Assembly: GCF_021347895.1 (NCBI RefSeq) | Contig: NC_067120.1 | Span: 23,111,361-23,175,360 of the forward strand | Length of the DNA: 64,000 nucleotides | Source of the DNA: Acanthochromis polyacanthus | Taxonomy: Eukaryota; Chordata; Actinopteri; Pomacentridae | Direction: 5' to 3' | Part shown: piece after piece, positions 1 through 11,700 of the stretch | Layout of the letters: every line of letters starts with the position of its first letter | How positions within the stretch are numbered: position 1 is the first letter of the stretch | Made by a program: the position numbers and the translations under genes | The notes under the pieces: model-generated | Told to the model about the DNA's origin: nothing | Seen by the model: only the letters and a program-made list of their open reading frames with translations | The model's database searches: none

Positions 1-886
1 ATGATATATGAGTTTATAAAAGGGACAAAGAATTAAATATGAACACCCTTTATGTGGGAGTCCAAATGGGGAATTCTGTTTTTCTACATCACAACATCAC
101 GCAATGCAACATTTTGTCTTACTGACAATGTCAGCAATGACTGTGATTTGCGATGCTTAAAAATTACTGTCTGATGGCTCCATTCCCAGATCTGCCTCAC
201 AATTTGAGCATAATTATTGGTCTCCTTGCTTCAATCTGTTTCACAAGGATTTGGAAAATCAGTCCTGATGTTTTTACAGTGTTGACAGATGAAATTAGAG
301 GCAAAACCGTAACGCAAAATCCTATTCAAACTGAATTGTTATTTTTTTGTTTTATATAAAGAATCTCTTATTTCATTTGTTGAAGTTTCCTTTTCTTAGT
401 GCCTTTGTGTTTTTTCCTGCTATTTTTTTCCCCCATCACTCGTGCCTCATTATCCAATCAGGCCTCTCAGTGTATATATAGCCTGGCTTCTCTGCTACTT
501 GTTTTGAAACTCACTTTGAAAGATTGAAAGTCAAGCATTTCAGCTGTTCCTCCTCTTTGTGTATTCCTTAGTGTATTCCTGATTTCCTTGGACTTTTGCC
601 TTTTTCTGGTTTTCAGATTTTGCCTGCATTCTTGGTCGTTTTGTCACACTGACAACCTTTGTGACCATTGGCTTGTGAAAAAAGACTTTGATTTTCACAT
701 GGTTTGCTATGTGATCCCTAAATTTGAGTCCTTTTGTGCTTGTAAGATTGTTACACTGTTAGAAGGACTTAACAATTTTCATTTACATTCACTGTTCACC
801 TCTAGAAAGGTCTGTCCTTTTGACTTTTGCTCAGTGGAGGTTTAAGAGGAAACATACTGCCAAGCACTTCATGTAAATTGCACATA
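1..886. other. Unassigned AT-rich sequence, no gene recognised
   Basis: No frame here resembles a known protein and the short open frames (under 90 codons) have ordinary chance length. I see no transposon ends or simple repeat of note. It may be intergenic or intronic fish DNA. Confidence 0.5.
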
Positions 887-1220
887 CACACTACTGTTCA
901 AACGTTTAGGGTCACCTAGGCAATTTCCTGTTTTCTATGAAAACTCACACTTTTATTCATGTGCTAACATAATTGCACAGGGGTTTTCTAATCGTCAATT
1001 AGCTTTCAACATGATTAGCTATCACAATGTAAATGGACCTCTGTAACCCAATGTAGATATTCCATTAAAAATCAACAGCTTCCAGCTCGAATAGTCATTT
1101 ACCACATTATCAATGTCTAGACTATATTTATGATTAATTTAACACTGTCTTTGTTGAAAAAAAAGTTTTTCTTTCAAAAATAAGGACAATTCTTGACATC
1201 AGACTTTTGAACTGTAAAGT
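887..1220 (-). mobile_element. Tc1-type MITE, copy 1 of 5 (inverted orientation)
   Basis: The left end reads CACACTACTGTTCAAACG after a TA, and the body carries the landmarks shared by four other copies in this window: the gtgtgagttttcat block (here reverse-complemented near 940), the lack of any coding frame, and a TTTTTGAAAGAAAAAC-type block near the far end. The right end is eroded (ttttgaactgtaaagta). Compared with the copies at 2658, 7895, 14011 and 37388 it lies on the opposite strand. A TA target and ends beginning CACTAC point to Tc1/mariner mobilisation; this assignment is an inference. Confidence 0.8.
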
Positions 1221-2657
1221 ACGTCTGCTGATTCAGCACCTCCTTGCAAAACTTTGGCTCACAGTGTTGATCTGTCCAGATTGCTGCTGATGGAGTTTGT
1301 AAAACTTTCCCCGTCATGTAAATCACCATGTTCTCATTCTCATGTGCAGTCATTTGCAGCACTAAAGTGTAGTTCTGTGACTACATCTGCAGCTTAGTTA
1401 TTTTTCACAATGCTGCTGATTGACATGTCATGTCTCTATTGCAAAGTGCTCTGGCTCTGTGAGTGTTGTTATAAATGTACTATAGAAATAACAGCTACTT
1501 GACTTGACATTTGGGGACAAAGGTGAAATCAGACTGATTCTGAAGCAAATCCTAGAGAGAGTACGATTGCCATGATTATCAGTGGAAAACAAGGAAATAA
1601 TGAAGGCAGTGAGCTGGGAATGATTACTGTGAAGGAGCTATTGGCTAAAGGCAGAGTACAGATTTAGTCATGGAGATTATTGCTCATTGTCTCATAGGAA
1701 AAAAAGACATGGGCATTTTCTAATCTAATGCCTATGTGTCATTGGATTATATGTGACCATTTCAAGGAAGTACACAGTAAAACTGCACTGTGAGCTGTGA
1801 GGGTTTTCAGTACAAGTTAATGTATTAATCATTAACATGCAACCTATCATCAAGAACAAAGCTGTGTTACTTTTTGCATCTAAAAACTGCTGGCAACAGG
1901 AAAAGACCAGTGAAGTGCATTATGTCACAAACTCTTTCCGTTTAAGCAGAAACCTTCACTACAGTGTTGCATATAAGTCATCATGTAGTACAAATGCCTG
2001 ATTACACCCGGATTTCAGTGGCACTAGTGAATGCTTTATCGAATTACGGGACGCACTGTATGCTAGTGTCTTCTGATTAGCTGCCCAGTGAGCTTCAGTC
2101 TGTGACCATATTCCTGACCAGTGACAGTTTTGTTTTGTGTTTGTAATATTTGATGAGGTGAACAGAACATTTCTGGGACTCGTGAGCATTTGCCTGGACG
2201 TTGTGTGGCAAGACTTCATTTGCAGAATTTTATTAATGTTTTAAACTACCTTAGCTGTGAAAATATCTTCTATGGATCTTTTCGGATGGTTCTGATTGTT
2301 AAAATGTGTCTTTAATCAAACTTGTCGACAACAAACAGTGACAGAGCCAGACAACTTTTATAAGTGTGGACAGACTGAGACTATTAGTCACACATGGGTG
2401 GCAAGAACCTGATATCTCATTAATTTCATAGTTTTTTTTTCTTTGTGGTAAATCATTGCAAGCCTGATAGCCTTTCTTTCTCGCCACTTACTTTTATTTC
2501 TTGTCTATGCAGGAATGACTCCCCTGCAAAAGCACACCATATACATTTTTTTAATGTAACCCTCAGTTGATATTAAAAGAAAATCTGTCTGCAATAGTTG
2601 TCCCGAGTTATTGATTTAAAATTGTTGATATTACAAGTTAAATTACATTAGGATGTA
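1221..2657. other. Unassigned sequence, possible short LINE tail
   Basis: No coding frame is recognised. Around 1475-1505 the phrase of the type 'gtactatagaaataa' followed by acttgacttgac resembles the 3' terminus of fish LINEs (compare 8700-8765), so a very short LINE tail is possible. Otherwise nothing is identified. Confidence 0.4.
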
Positions 2658-3019
2658 CACTACTACTCAAAAGCTTGGGGTCAATGAGAAATGTGCTTAT
2701 TTTTGAAAGAAAAACATTTTTATTTCTATGACGATAATATTATTCAGAAATACAGTCTAGACATTGTTAATGTGGTCATGACTATTCTAGCTGGAAATGG
2801 TTGGTTTTTAATGAAATATCCGCATAGGGGTGTACAGGCCCATTTCCAGCAACCATCACTCCTGTGTTCTAATGGTACATTGTGTTAGATAATGGAGTTG
2901 AAAGCTAATTGATGATTATAAAAACCTTTGTGCAATTATGTTAGCACATGAAAAAAAGCGTGAGTTTTCATGGAAAGCATGAAATTGCTTGGGTGACCCC
3001 AAACGTTTGAACGGTAGTG
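2658..3019 (+). mobile_element. Tc1-type MITE, copy 2 of 5
   Basis: This 362-bp copy lies between TA dinucleotides (2656-2657 and 3020-3021). Its ends are CACTACTACTCAAAAGC on the left and CGTTTGAACGGTAGTG on the right, an imperfect terminal inverted repeat. Internal landmarks shared with the other copies are CAGAAATACAGTCTAGACAT, TTTCCAGCAACCATCACTCC and GTGAGTTTTCATGGAAA. The 65-codon open frame inside it is by chance. It is a non-autonomous element without transposase. Confidence 0.88.
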
Positions 3020-6000
3020 TACATGAATAAAATAACACATTTTCTGGAATATGTCAAAGTATCTGTCATTATGTATCATTGAGATTGATAGCAAAATGGT
3101 AGCTGATAGAACGGTAGTGTACCTACAATTCTATGAGAATATGTAGGCCTCTAATGGGCTTAATTATTAATTTTGTGCAGTTGGCAGGCTATAGCCTGAG
3201 GTGGGTGTGGCCCACAACCATAATGCCCACATCTCACAAGTCAAAAGCTGCAGTTGTAAAAGCAGTATTATTAAGAATGCTTCACGGATGACTGATTCAT
3301 GCATAAATTCTGTTTGCATAAAGCGTTCCCTTCATCATCCTTTGTGATGCAAGAGCTGCTCAGACTATAGCATTGCTTGTAATGGGTGGCTTCCAGGTGT
3401 AATGCTTAGTCTGTGGTGCAGGGAGAAACAATGCATTCTTAGTTAATGTGCTATGGAAAAAACAACATTTATAAGAAAACGTGTATTTCTACAAAGCAAA
3501 GGATTAAAAAATGAAGAAATTATTTAAAACATTCTGGATAGTGCTGCATCAACATTTACATTGCTTAAATGGTGGTCTGCATTATTGCAGTTGGGTTGCT
3601 CAGTCATGGCACTGAAGAAAATATGGATGTTTCCAAAACTGTTTGTATAGATCATTAGCTGCATGATGCTTTGATAAAAGTAGGTTTAAATTTTTTTTTT
3701 AAAGGCACAACAAGTTAAGTTTAGTTTTACTAAAATAAGTTACAGTTACTGAAATGTAATCTCCAACTCTAAATCTTCAAAGAATATAGTACACAAGGAG
3801 AATGTTTGACTTTGATTTATCTTATATTTGTTCTCACAGTATGTGAACATCTACACATTCTTATAAAAATATCGCAGTTTATGTTGTCATAATGTTGTGA
3901 TGCAGCTCACAGCATATACAACATGCTTTGATCAACCTTATCTTATCATGAGCTGTCTTCCGGCAACAGTGAAATAGATGGGAAAACATCTTGGTTAAAT
4001 ACTACCCATGCAAAAACAAACAGATCTTGTTCCAAAAATGTTCATGGACACACAGATCGGGCCAAACACATCAATAAACAAGCCTTTAGTGAGAAAAGCG
4101 CTACGGCTTCAATTCACCCACTTCAGCATTTCCTAATGTTCTCTATGTGACCTTATGAGACTGAAGACCGCTGCACTGACAGAGAATTACTTTGTTTCCC
4201 ATACTGAAAGTGGCCCCCATGTCTCTCAGCAGCAATATCTGCTGTTGACACTGTGTCGGAAATGAGGCAAATCATCCACTTTCACTGGTACAGCAGCAGA
4301 AATAACTGAGATCAGACCAAACGAGTTAAGGAGTCAGACAGCCCTCCAAACTAAAGCCCTCTTGTCCGTCATTGTCAGGTGCATTACAGCTTTCGAGGCC
4401 TGCTGCAGGCCTGCTCTTCCTCATCGTCATATTGATGCTGACTATGATTACCCCTTTCTCATTTTCCACCACTTTGAACCTGAGGTATCATTAGCTGAAC
4501 AGGCTCTCCAGATCGCTGGCCTTGTGGCCCTCTTATCCACATAATCTCATAAAAGCGGAACACAGGAGCTTGCCTGACATTTGTCCACCGTAGCAATATG
4601 CAGCCTGTTTTGTAAGGGAGATGGATATTTCATCCTAATCTTGTGCCTACATCACTGTGTTGAATTCTGACACGAGACATTAGTGCCAATGTTTCATAAT
4701 GAGGATTAAAGCAGAGCAGATGACAAAGGCTGCGCAGAGGAAATACCAGGCTGCTGTTGCTGTCCAGATGTTCTAAAGTTGATCCAGGCTCAGTTTAACC
4801 GAGGGGTTTCAAATGAATGCTTTATTTGAAGTTTTTGTGCCTTTGATTGAATTTTAGAGGTATTTCTGCTGTTTTTCTCCCACGTCATGTGTTGAAGAAT
4901 TGCCAGCTGCTCTCAGCTCACCAGGAAGTATCTTAGTCAGATTCACGTGTTAATATTTAACATTTCGATGAATACAGTGCACAAAAGGGACGCCTCAATA
5001 TTCTGGAGGCGTTTTTTTCCCATCGAGATGACATCATAGTTAGAGTTGTGGTTCTTTTCAAAATATGTTTAGTGATTTTTGTGTTTAGGAATGAGTCAGG
5101 CTGTAATGGTAACAAAAATGCAGTAATCACCCAGTCCATTACCTTAGTTATAAAACTAAATCTTCAAATGATTGAACCGTAGAACAAAGAGGACAAAATA
5201 ACAAAGACTAACCAAAAAAAAAGACTGTGCCCACTGGATTTCCAAGCGACTTGAGCTCACTTACTTCATGTGTAAATTAAATTAGCATCTAAGAACATTC
5301 AATTTGCGTCTGCTTCTGTCTGCTGAGATGCACTTACAGCTGCTAACATTACCTATATAAACGACGGTAATAGAGAGCAGACAATTACATTGAGTCATAT
5401 AGAAGCAAACTGAGGGGCACTTGTCTTACAAGTCTGGGGAAGTTCTTGGCACAGTTGTACGCTTTTTACAGTGTATTATCTCCGGATGAACCCGGTGATT
5501 ACTGTGGATTAGAAAAACATACTGAAATATAAGTAGTCTGTCAGAACCTGTCAGATTGACTGTCTGAAGTGTCAAACAGCAAAAACTGCCTTCCTAAAAG
5601 ACAAAAGCAGACTCTGTTGGCATTACAACCAGTGCATAGCTCAGGATGACAACCATTGTTTAGCTGCATTTGGAAGAAAATTTTCTTTCTGTTCAATTTG
5701 ACAGCTGCTAGTAAACAGGAGTGCATTCGCAGGGCGATTTACTATATCCTTTTGTTCCTTTTCCTTTTTCTGCTGAAATATTAAGCCAAAATATAGTATG
5801 GGGCTGTCATGTGGTATAATAAAGAGCCAGGCTACACATGTTGTTCCATTTAAAAGAAGTCACTTAAATGACTACAAGTAAACAAATGAAACCCTGTGAC
5901 ATAACTTCTGGGCATTATCATTTTTTAGATTAACTCTGTAGTGATGGAGGGATACAGAGAGACCATCAGGAAGTTCCTTTCTTTAAGGGCAGTGAATGCA

Positions 6001-6570
6001 GTACGTGACATCTGAGCAGCTGTTACACTGAAACTTAGGCCTCTCTGGATATGCTACTTCTGTTTACAGTAACTTAATCACCCCTGTCGGCAAGCAGTTG
6101 ACAGCGGTTGCATCTACAGTCTGGTAAAGCAGGTACAGTAGGTTCCCTGTAACGTACAGCAGCTACTTATGTAGTATTGCCTTGTCGTAATGTTGTGTTT
6201 TGACCACATCGTCCATATATCCATTGCAGCCTGTAGTGTGAAAGATGCTGTCTGTGCATAGAGCTTGTTTATACACTGTGATATATAGTATGTGATATAT
6301 GGCTCGCTGTGCAAAACATTGTGGGTCAGAATGCCGGGAAAGCATGATGGCTTGCACACTGCAAAATGTAATAGGTAAACTGGGACATACTATAACCCTT
6401 GTAGCATATTGCATAGTTATTTGTATTGGAACACCCCCATTACTTCTCACACTCTGCTGTTGCTCACTTCCCTCAACACTGCACCTGTGTCAGGCAGTGG
6501 ACAGAAAAAAGGTCAGCTTTTAAAGAGGAAGATTCTGCCCATAACAACAGCACAGCAAGTCCTCGACTTA
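3020..6570. other. Unassigned sequence, one stray MITE end
   Basis: No gene recognised in 3.5 kb. At 3108-3122 a second copy of AGAACGGTAGTGTAC, the right terminus of the MITE at 2658-3019, stands alone about 100 bp downstream of that element. The segment 4230-4560 is somewhat richer in GC and contains possible homeodomain-type sites (for example TAATCT), but without alignment no function can be given. Confidence 0.4.
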
Positions 6571-6784
6571 CACTCAACAAAAATATAAACGCAACACTTT
6601 TGTTTTTGCTCCCATTTTTCACGAGATGAACTCAAAGATCTAAAACTTTTTCCACATACACAATATCACCATTTCTCTCATATATTGTTGACAAATCTGT
6701 GATAGTGAGCACTTCTCCTTTGCTGAGTTAATCCATCCCACCTCACAGGTGTGCCATATCAAGATGCTGATTAGACACCATGAT

Positions 6785-7476
6785 CAGGGTTCTCGCCAGC
6801 GCATTTCAATGTAACGGCCCGTTACGCTGTCATAACGGCCCGTTACGCTGTCTAACGGGCCGTTACGCTGTCAGTTTAAAAGATTATGCTGTGATTAGGG
6901 CCGCTACGCCAGCGCATTTCAAAGATTACGCTGTTGTTATGAGAGTGTGTGGCTCCGTCATGAGAGAGGGAGAGAGCAGCGTGTGTGTGTGTGGGAGAGA
7001 GGGGGAGAAGGAGATGTCCAAGCGACCTTGAATGCAGCGCAAGCGAGAGAGAGTTGTCGGTTCAGTCGGTTCAGTAGAGGAGGAGAGAAGGTGTGTAGTT
7101 GCTGGGTTGGCGGTACTGTGCGGTTCAGCCACTGTTTATAGACAATAAAGGCTGCAGTGTTCTTCGATACGGCTGGGCTCCTGTGTCTTTGCCTCTACGG
7201 CTGCTGATGAAGTGAAGGGGGTTAACCCCGGGCTTCCTGACCACGGTCGGGGGCCGAACAGGAAGGGTTAACACTGTGATTAGGGCCCCTGCACTGTTAT
7301 TTTGACAGATAACGCCATGTGCATTTGTTTTTATCGACTGGGTGCCTATCTAGGTTAATTTATGTCTCCCCACCTCAGCCGTACTTTCCTTCCAATTGAC
7401 CTGTTCCCGTCTATTGCGCATGCGCGTGCAGGAGGACCTGCCGTTACGCTGAAAGAAAATCCTGGTGAGAACCCTG
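6785..7476. mobile_element. hAT-like non-autonomous element with internal GTTACGCTGT repeats
   Basis: The ends are CAGGGTTCTCGCCAG (6785-6799) and CTGGTGAGAACCCTG (7462-7476), inverted repeats matching at 14 of 15 positions. The element is flanked by ATGAT on both sides (6780-6784 and 7477-7481), a 5-bp target duplication in the mariner fragment. CAGGG termini suit the hAT superfamily; hAT lineages usually duplicate 8 bp but some 5 bp, so the class is an inference. The subterminal zone carries three tandem units of about 20 bp containing AACGGCCCGTTACGCTGTC (6812-6872) plus further TTACGCTG copies at 6926 and 7444. No transposase frame is present. Without the LTR inside it, the element would be about 349 bp. 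Confidence 0.72.
6935..7273 (+). mobile_element. Solo LTR (339 bp) inside the hAT-like element
   Basis: The segment starts TGTTATGAG and ends GGGTTAACA, giving the TG...CA termini and a 5-bp inverted repeat TGTTA/TAACA expected of an LTR. The tetranucleotide CTGT occurs on both sides (6931-6934 and 7274-7277) as a target duplication. Removing the LTR restores a unit GATTACGCTGTGATTAGGGCC, nearly the same as the neighbouring unit at 6883-6903, which supports these boundaries. A plus-strand AATAAA lies near 7144 and suggests a plus-strand transcript end. No internal retroelement sequence remains, so it probably formed by LTR-LTR recombination. The family is not identified. Confidence 0.78.
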
Positions 7477-7613
7477 ATGATTAGTGCACAGTTGTGCCTT
7501 AGACTGTCCACAATAAAAGGCCACTCTGAAATGTGCAGTTTTATTACACAGCACAATGTCACAGATGTGGCAAGATTTGAGGGAGCGTGCAATTGGCATG
7601 CTGACTGCAGGAA

Positions 7614-7894
7614 AAAGAAATTGATAAAGAATATTTTCAGAACACTTGTCAAAAATTTGTTCGCTTTGCTTCAGCTATTTTTTGAAATAAATGGATAGAG
7701 ATGTGGAATTGATTTGATTTCCAGTGAGTAGTAGAAATTCTCATGCGAACTTTGGGCCACCAGTTGTAAACTTAGTTTAACCCCATTCCAGACAGTATTA
7801 GTTTCAAAAAAAGTAAAGTTATTTTAAAATGTCATTCATGTGTTTGTGACTATAGAAACCCGTATGGCGTGGCATGAATTTATACAAAAAAACC
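7614..7894. other. Unassigned AT-rich spacer
   Basis: Sequence after the abrupt end of the mariner fragment. The frame of 77 codons ending at 7698 runs through the transposon boundary and is not a gene. Nothing else is recognised. Confidence 0.4.
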
Positions 7895-8265
7895 CACTAG
7901 AATTCAAAAGTTTGGGGTCACTTAGAAATGTGTTCATTTTGGCAGAAATTTTTTTCAATGAAGATAACATTGAATGAATCAGAAATACAGTCTAGACATT
8001 GATAATGTGGTAAATGACTATTCTAGCTGGAAAAAGCTAGAATAGTCCAGCAACCATCACTCCTGTGTACTAATGCTACATTGTGTTACCTAATGGTGTT
8101 GAAAGGCTAATTGATGATTAGAAAACCCTTGAGGAATTATGTTAGCACATGAATGAAAGTGAGAGTTTTCATGGAAAACATGAAATTGTCTGGGTGACAC
8201 AAATGTAAATATTCCATTAAAAATCAGCAATTTTTAAGTGACCCCAAACTTTTGAAAGGTTGTGT
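7895..8265 (+). mobile_element. Tc1-type MITE, copy 3 of 5, internally rearranged
   Basis: Left end CACTAGAATTCAAAAG, with shared landmarks CAGAAATACAGTCTAGACAT and CAGCAACCATCACTCC. The right half is unusual. After GAAATTGTCTGGGTGACAC the element runs into AATATTCCATTAAAAATCAGCAA and then AAGTGACCCCAAACTTTTG, so a block normally near the middle (reverse-complemented ATTTTTAATGGAATAT) lies next to a terminal block. This suggests an inversion or template switch between ends. The right end abuts a TA microsatellite. Confidence 0.82.
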
Positions 8266-8284
8266 ATATATATATATATATATA
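8264..8284. repeat. (TA)n microsatellite
   Basis: About ten TA units begin directly at the right end of the MITE, whose target site is TA. The run therefore probably grew from the duplicated target dinucleotide. Confidence 0.85.
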
Positions 8285-8504
8285 AATATTTATGGCATCC
8301 CTTCCTCTTAAACAAGATAAAAAAAAATCTTCATCCTCATTCTTATATTTGTGACTCATGAGAAAATTGTGTTTGAAAGTCAAACTATAAATAAATATGA
8401 GAAGGACCTCTCACACAAAAATTAACCCCTGCAAGCATCTCTGACTCCCCAGCAACACTGTACAGGTTTGAAGAAAAGGGTTAACAACTTATTGGTTGAC
8501 TTGT

Positions 8505-8765
8505 GTCAAGCTTTTATGAGGCATCTGAAAACAGTTTTATTCCAACGGGCTTTTGGTTGACCTGTAACTGCTTTATTTATTTTATTGTTTCTGATGCACT
8601 GTATTTCAGCTGCTGTTTCTTAGTTTTAACAATTTAACAAATACCTTTATCTTCATTTGTTTGTTTTTGTTTTTATCCTTGTTTTATTATTGCTGTAAAG
8701 CACTTTGTGATTTTGTATCTGTGAAACGTGCTATAGAAATAAACTTTACCTACTTACTTACTTAT
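8505..8765 (+). mobile_element. LINE 3' end (L2/CR1-group type), short fragment
   Basis: Around 8515-8560 the frame reads like a LINE ORF2 C-terminus (Leu-Lys-Thr-Val-Leu-Phe-Gln-Arg-Ala-Phe). A 3' untranslated region follows, ending in GCACTTTGTGATTTTGTATC, then GTGCTATAGAAATAAACTTT and a tail of TTAC repeats (about 8745-8765). Such a terminus and short-repeat tail are typical of fish L2/CR1-group LINEs. It is a strongly 5'-truncated, dead copy. Confidence 0.7.
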
Positions 8766-11700
8766 TATTTCGAACCAGCTACCAGAAGCTAACAGACCAA
8801 GACCATGCAGGTGACTAAAAGGTTGGCAAGAACAAGTGGAATGCCACTCAGAACAATGGATAAAACATTTATGTATTTCTGGCTCATTTTGGACAACATG
8901 AAAATAATTTATTTTGTCGTTTATGTGTCTCAGCACATGTTGCAGATACAAAGAGGAAACAGACTTCCTTTTCGAGCATCTAATGAGAAGAAAACCCACC
9001 GTAGGCTTTTTCAGGAAACCAGAGCCCCTGCTGTTTTAAAATGGGAGGTTTAACACCAATGTGCCAGCTTTTTCACCATTATTATCAAAGTGTGAGTAAT
9101 CTGGAGAGAATCAGAGGTTTTAAAGATGAAAAAACAAATAATAATGGGGCTAAAGGAACACTGGAGTCCGAGAGGAATACACAGTCCACACAGTGCTCTG
9201 TGGAGTTAGCTGGCTTAATGAGATCATGTTACATCACTTCTTCTTTGATGAATCCTTCCAGACATATGTTAATGAATCAGATTACAGTCTCTGGGACTTG
9301 TCTATCTTGTGCAGATCTTTATTTAAAGAATTATGGCCCTTATTAAGCCTATAAACCTAATGGGTGGAAAATAGTTCTGGCTTTGTTTTGGTGTTTTCTT
9401 CTCTCAAAGTTGCCGGGTTTTTAAATATATCCAAGAGCAGATCTGAAGACACATGTAAAACCCTGAACCCAGTCATAGTATACCTAAAGAAATTTCTGTT
9501 TCTGTAAAGAACATTTGGACCTGAACTACAAATGCTCTGATTACAGTCGCACTGTCCTACTGGGTTCCAGCAGGGAATCTAAGCTCACTCAATCTGAGCT
9601 ACTGAGAACAAAATTGAATAAAGGGTCAGAGGGAGGTTTGACATGAGATGAATTTGATGATAGTATGCTCTGTGTTGTTTTCCTTGGAGAGCAAAAGCGC
9701 CATTTTATGATCTCCGTGATATAGCCACATCACTTACTGTGTCAACAAACAACTGGTAGGACGGATCCAGTTAATAAGCACTTCTAGGAGGGGCATTTGG
9801 CTTTAGCAACAAGGAAGAAAGTTGAGTTGTGCAACTATACTTATCAGAGTCTCTTCTGAATGTCCTGCCAAGTTTATACCTTCACAAGTCTCACCCACAG
9901 CTCAGCTACATTCTAGCATTATTTTCCACCTGAGTCATTAAACTATTAAACAAACAAACAAAAAAAAAAAAAACAGCTACATTTTGGCTTGTGGTTTATC
10001 TTCAGATGTGCATGATGGTGGTCGGTAATGACTGCCATTTCGGTGATAACTAAGTCATTATGGACCAATTATTAAAATTCAATTCCTCTATTATGCTGCC
10101 TTCTTTGATCACAACTTTATCTTTTTTTATTTGATCTTTCTCCTGCTTTGGTAATGAATTCAACCATGACTGAGATAAGAGCAAGTGAAAGAAAGGGAAC
10201 TAATGTGCCGCTCACTTAAACATTTTTAACCCTTAACGTTTGCATCAAGGTTAAAATTCGGACTTATAAGAAGCAGAAAGTGAGCAAAAGATTTCTGAAG
10301 GAAAGAGGCTATCCAGTACTACTGGGACTAAAACAAACATAGCATTGTTTTACTTCACTATTGCTGCATCAAATCTTGCTGCTGATGAGGCTGTTCTCAA
10401 AGATGTTCAACCACTCCAGTGTCATTGCTATAAGGATGTTATGTGTCACTCTCTAATTTTCAACTGTAATTGGATAAAAGTGAAAATGTCAGTTTTCGCA
10501 GCAATTTTTCAACTTTCACTCTAGCTTGGTGATAAGAACAAGGCAGCTTTTTATATTTCAAAATTCCCTCAAGTGTCTCTTGACCGTAGAGTCCAAGCTT
10601 ATCCATTTTGACCCTACAATTGTGGAACTGTTACCAACTGAAATGGGGGATATTTTTTCAGTTGGAAATTCCTAAAGATTGCCTTGGGCTTAAAGGGTTG
10701 AGGAAATAACATCAAATCCAGAAGACCAGTCATGCCAAAACTGACAACATTTGAAAGTAGCAGCTTCTAAAACCACAGAGAGCAGTTGGATTTATCTCAC
10801 AATGTGTCAAGTTTAAAACACTGCGGCTTTGATAATGCACACACATACACTTCTTTCATGTTTCTTAAACATCGCAGATGGCTGATACCATTTCTAATTT
10901 CCCTATCAATTGTCCTTTGTGGTTTCTCATCCTAACTTGAGGGCAAACTGATCATGTGGGAACTTCAATTTTCAAGCTAGTAGATCCACAAACACGGGAC
11001 AAAGCAGACCCATCTAAATGCCCTCCAGCGGCTGGTCTGAGTCAGATGTACTCTCAGGCCGCTCAATAGTGGAGACTATTCACTTACTCAATGATGGAGA
11101 ATATTCACATTCACAATATTCACATGACTTTGCTCTTCTAAAAACACCCAGAGGTCCTTCTTGTGTAAGGTATGTCGAGCTTCTGTTGACTATGGGAGTT
11201 CAAGACGAAAAGACCTTTAAAGGCGCCTGAACACACACATATGCACAACCACAGCATGGTTAGTGAGCCAACTGCATAAAATGTAGCTTGTAGAAAATAT
11301 GGACTGGTCCATAAATCCTGTCCCAATCTGCTTCAGATGTCACCAGATGTTGTGGCTGCACTCGTTGTATGACAGCAGATTGCTCCTGCATAGAAGACAA
11401 ACCACACCAAGCCTGGTTTTGCACAGCAGATGAAACTGAACAAAGAAGGTCCTGTTTGAAGTTAACATGATAAAGCGTTTTACCAGATATTGGCATCAGA
11501 TTGGTTCAATCTCTGCTCTTCGTTTCATTTCATTATATCCAAATTCCTAATTATAAGCCAAATTGACTGCAGGAGAGTTAAAATTCCTACTTTTTCATAA
11601 TTTCTAGTAATCGTCAACAAAAGTGACATGATGTGGCTAGTCTGCAAAACCTTCTATCCACCAAATGCCAGCTGAGAACAGACCTTGCCTGACTGCAACA

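Larger units (their letters stand above)
6571..7613 (+). mobile_element. Mariner/Tc1-family element, 5' part, truncated and interrupted
   Basis: The left end CACTCAACAAAAATATAAAC follows TA at 6569-6570. It is the mirror image of the right end at 45450-45480 (GTTTATATTTTTGTTGAGTG), so both come from one family. Two blocks survive, 6571-6784 and 7482-about 7613, separated by a younger element at 6785-7476. The second block resumes with the sequence around TTAGTGCACAGTTGTGCC and AAAAGGCCACTCTGAAATG and breaks off after CTGACTGCAGGAA. From family knowledge this is leader sequence upstream of the transposase gene. The coding part and right end are missing, so this copy cannot move by itself. Confidence 0.85.

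Noticed and set aside
6812..6872. CRISPR-like array
   Set aside because: Only three directly adjacent palindromic units without spacers, in a fish transposon.
6780..7141. Several 60-80 codon frames in the GC-rich repeat
   Set aside because: They lie within tandem palindromic units and the solo LTR.
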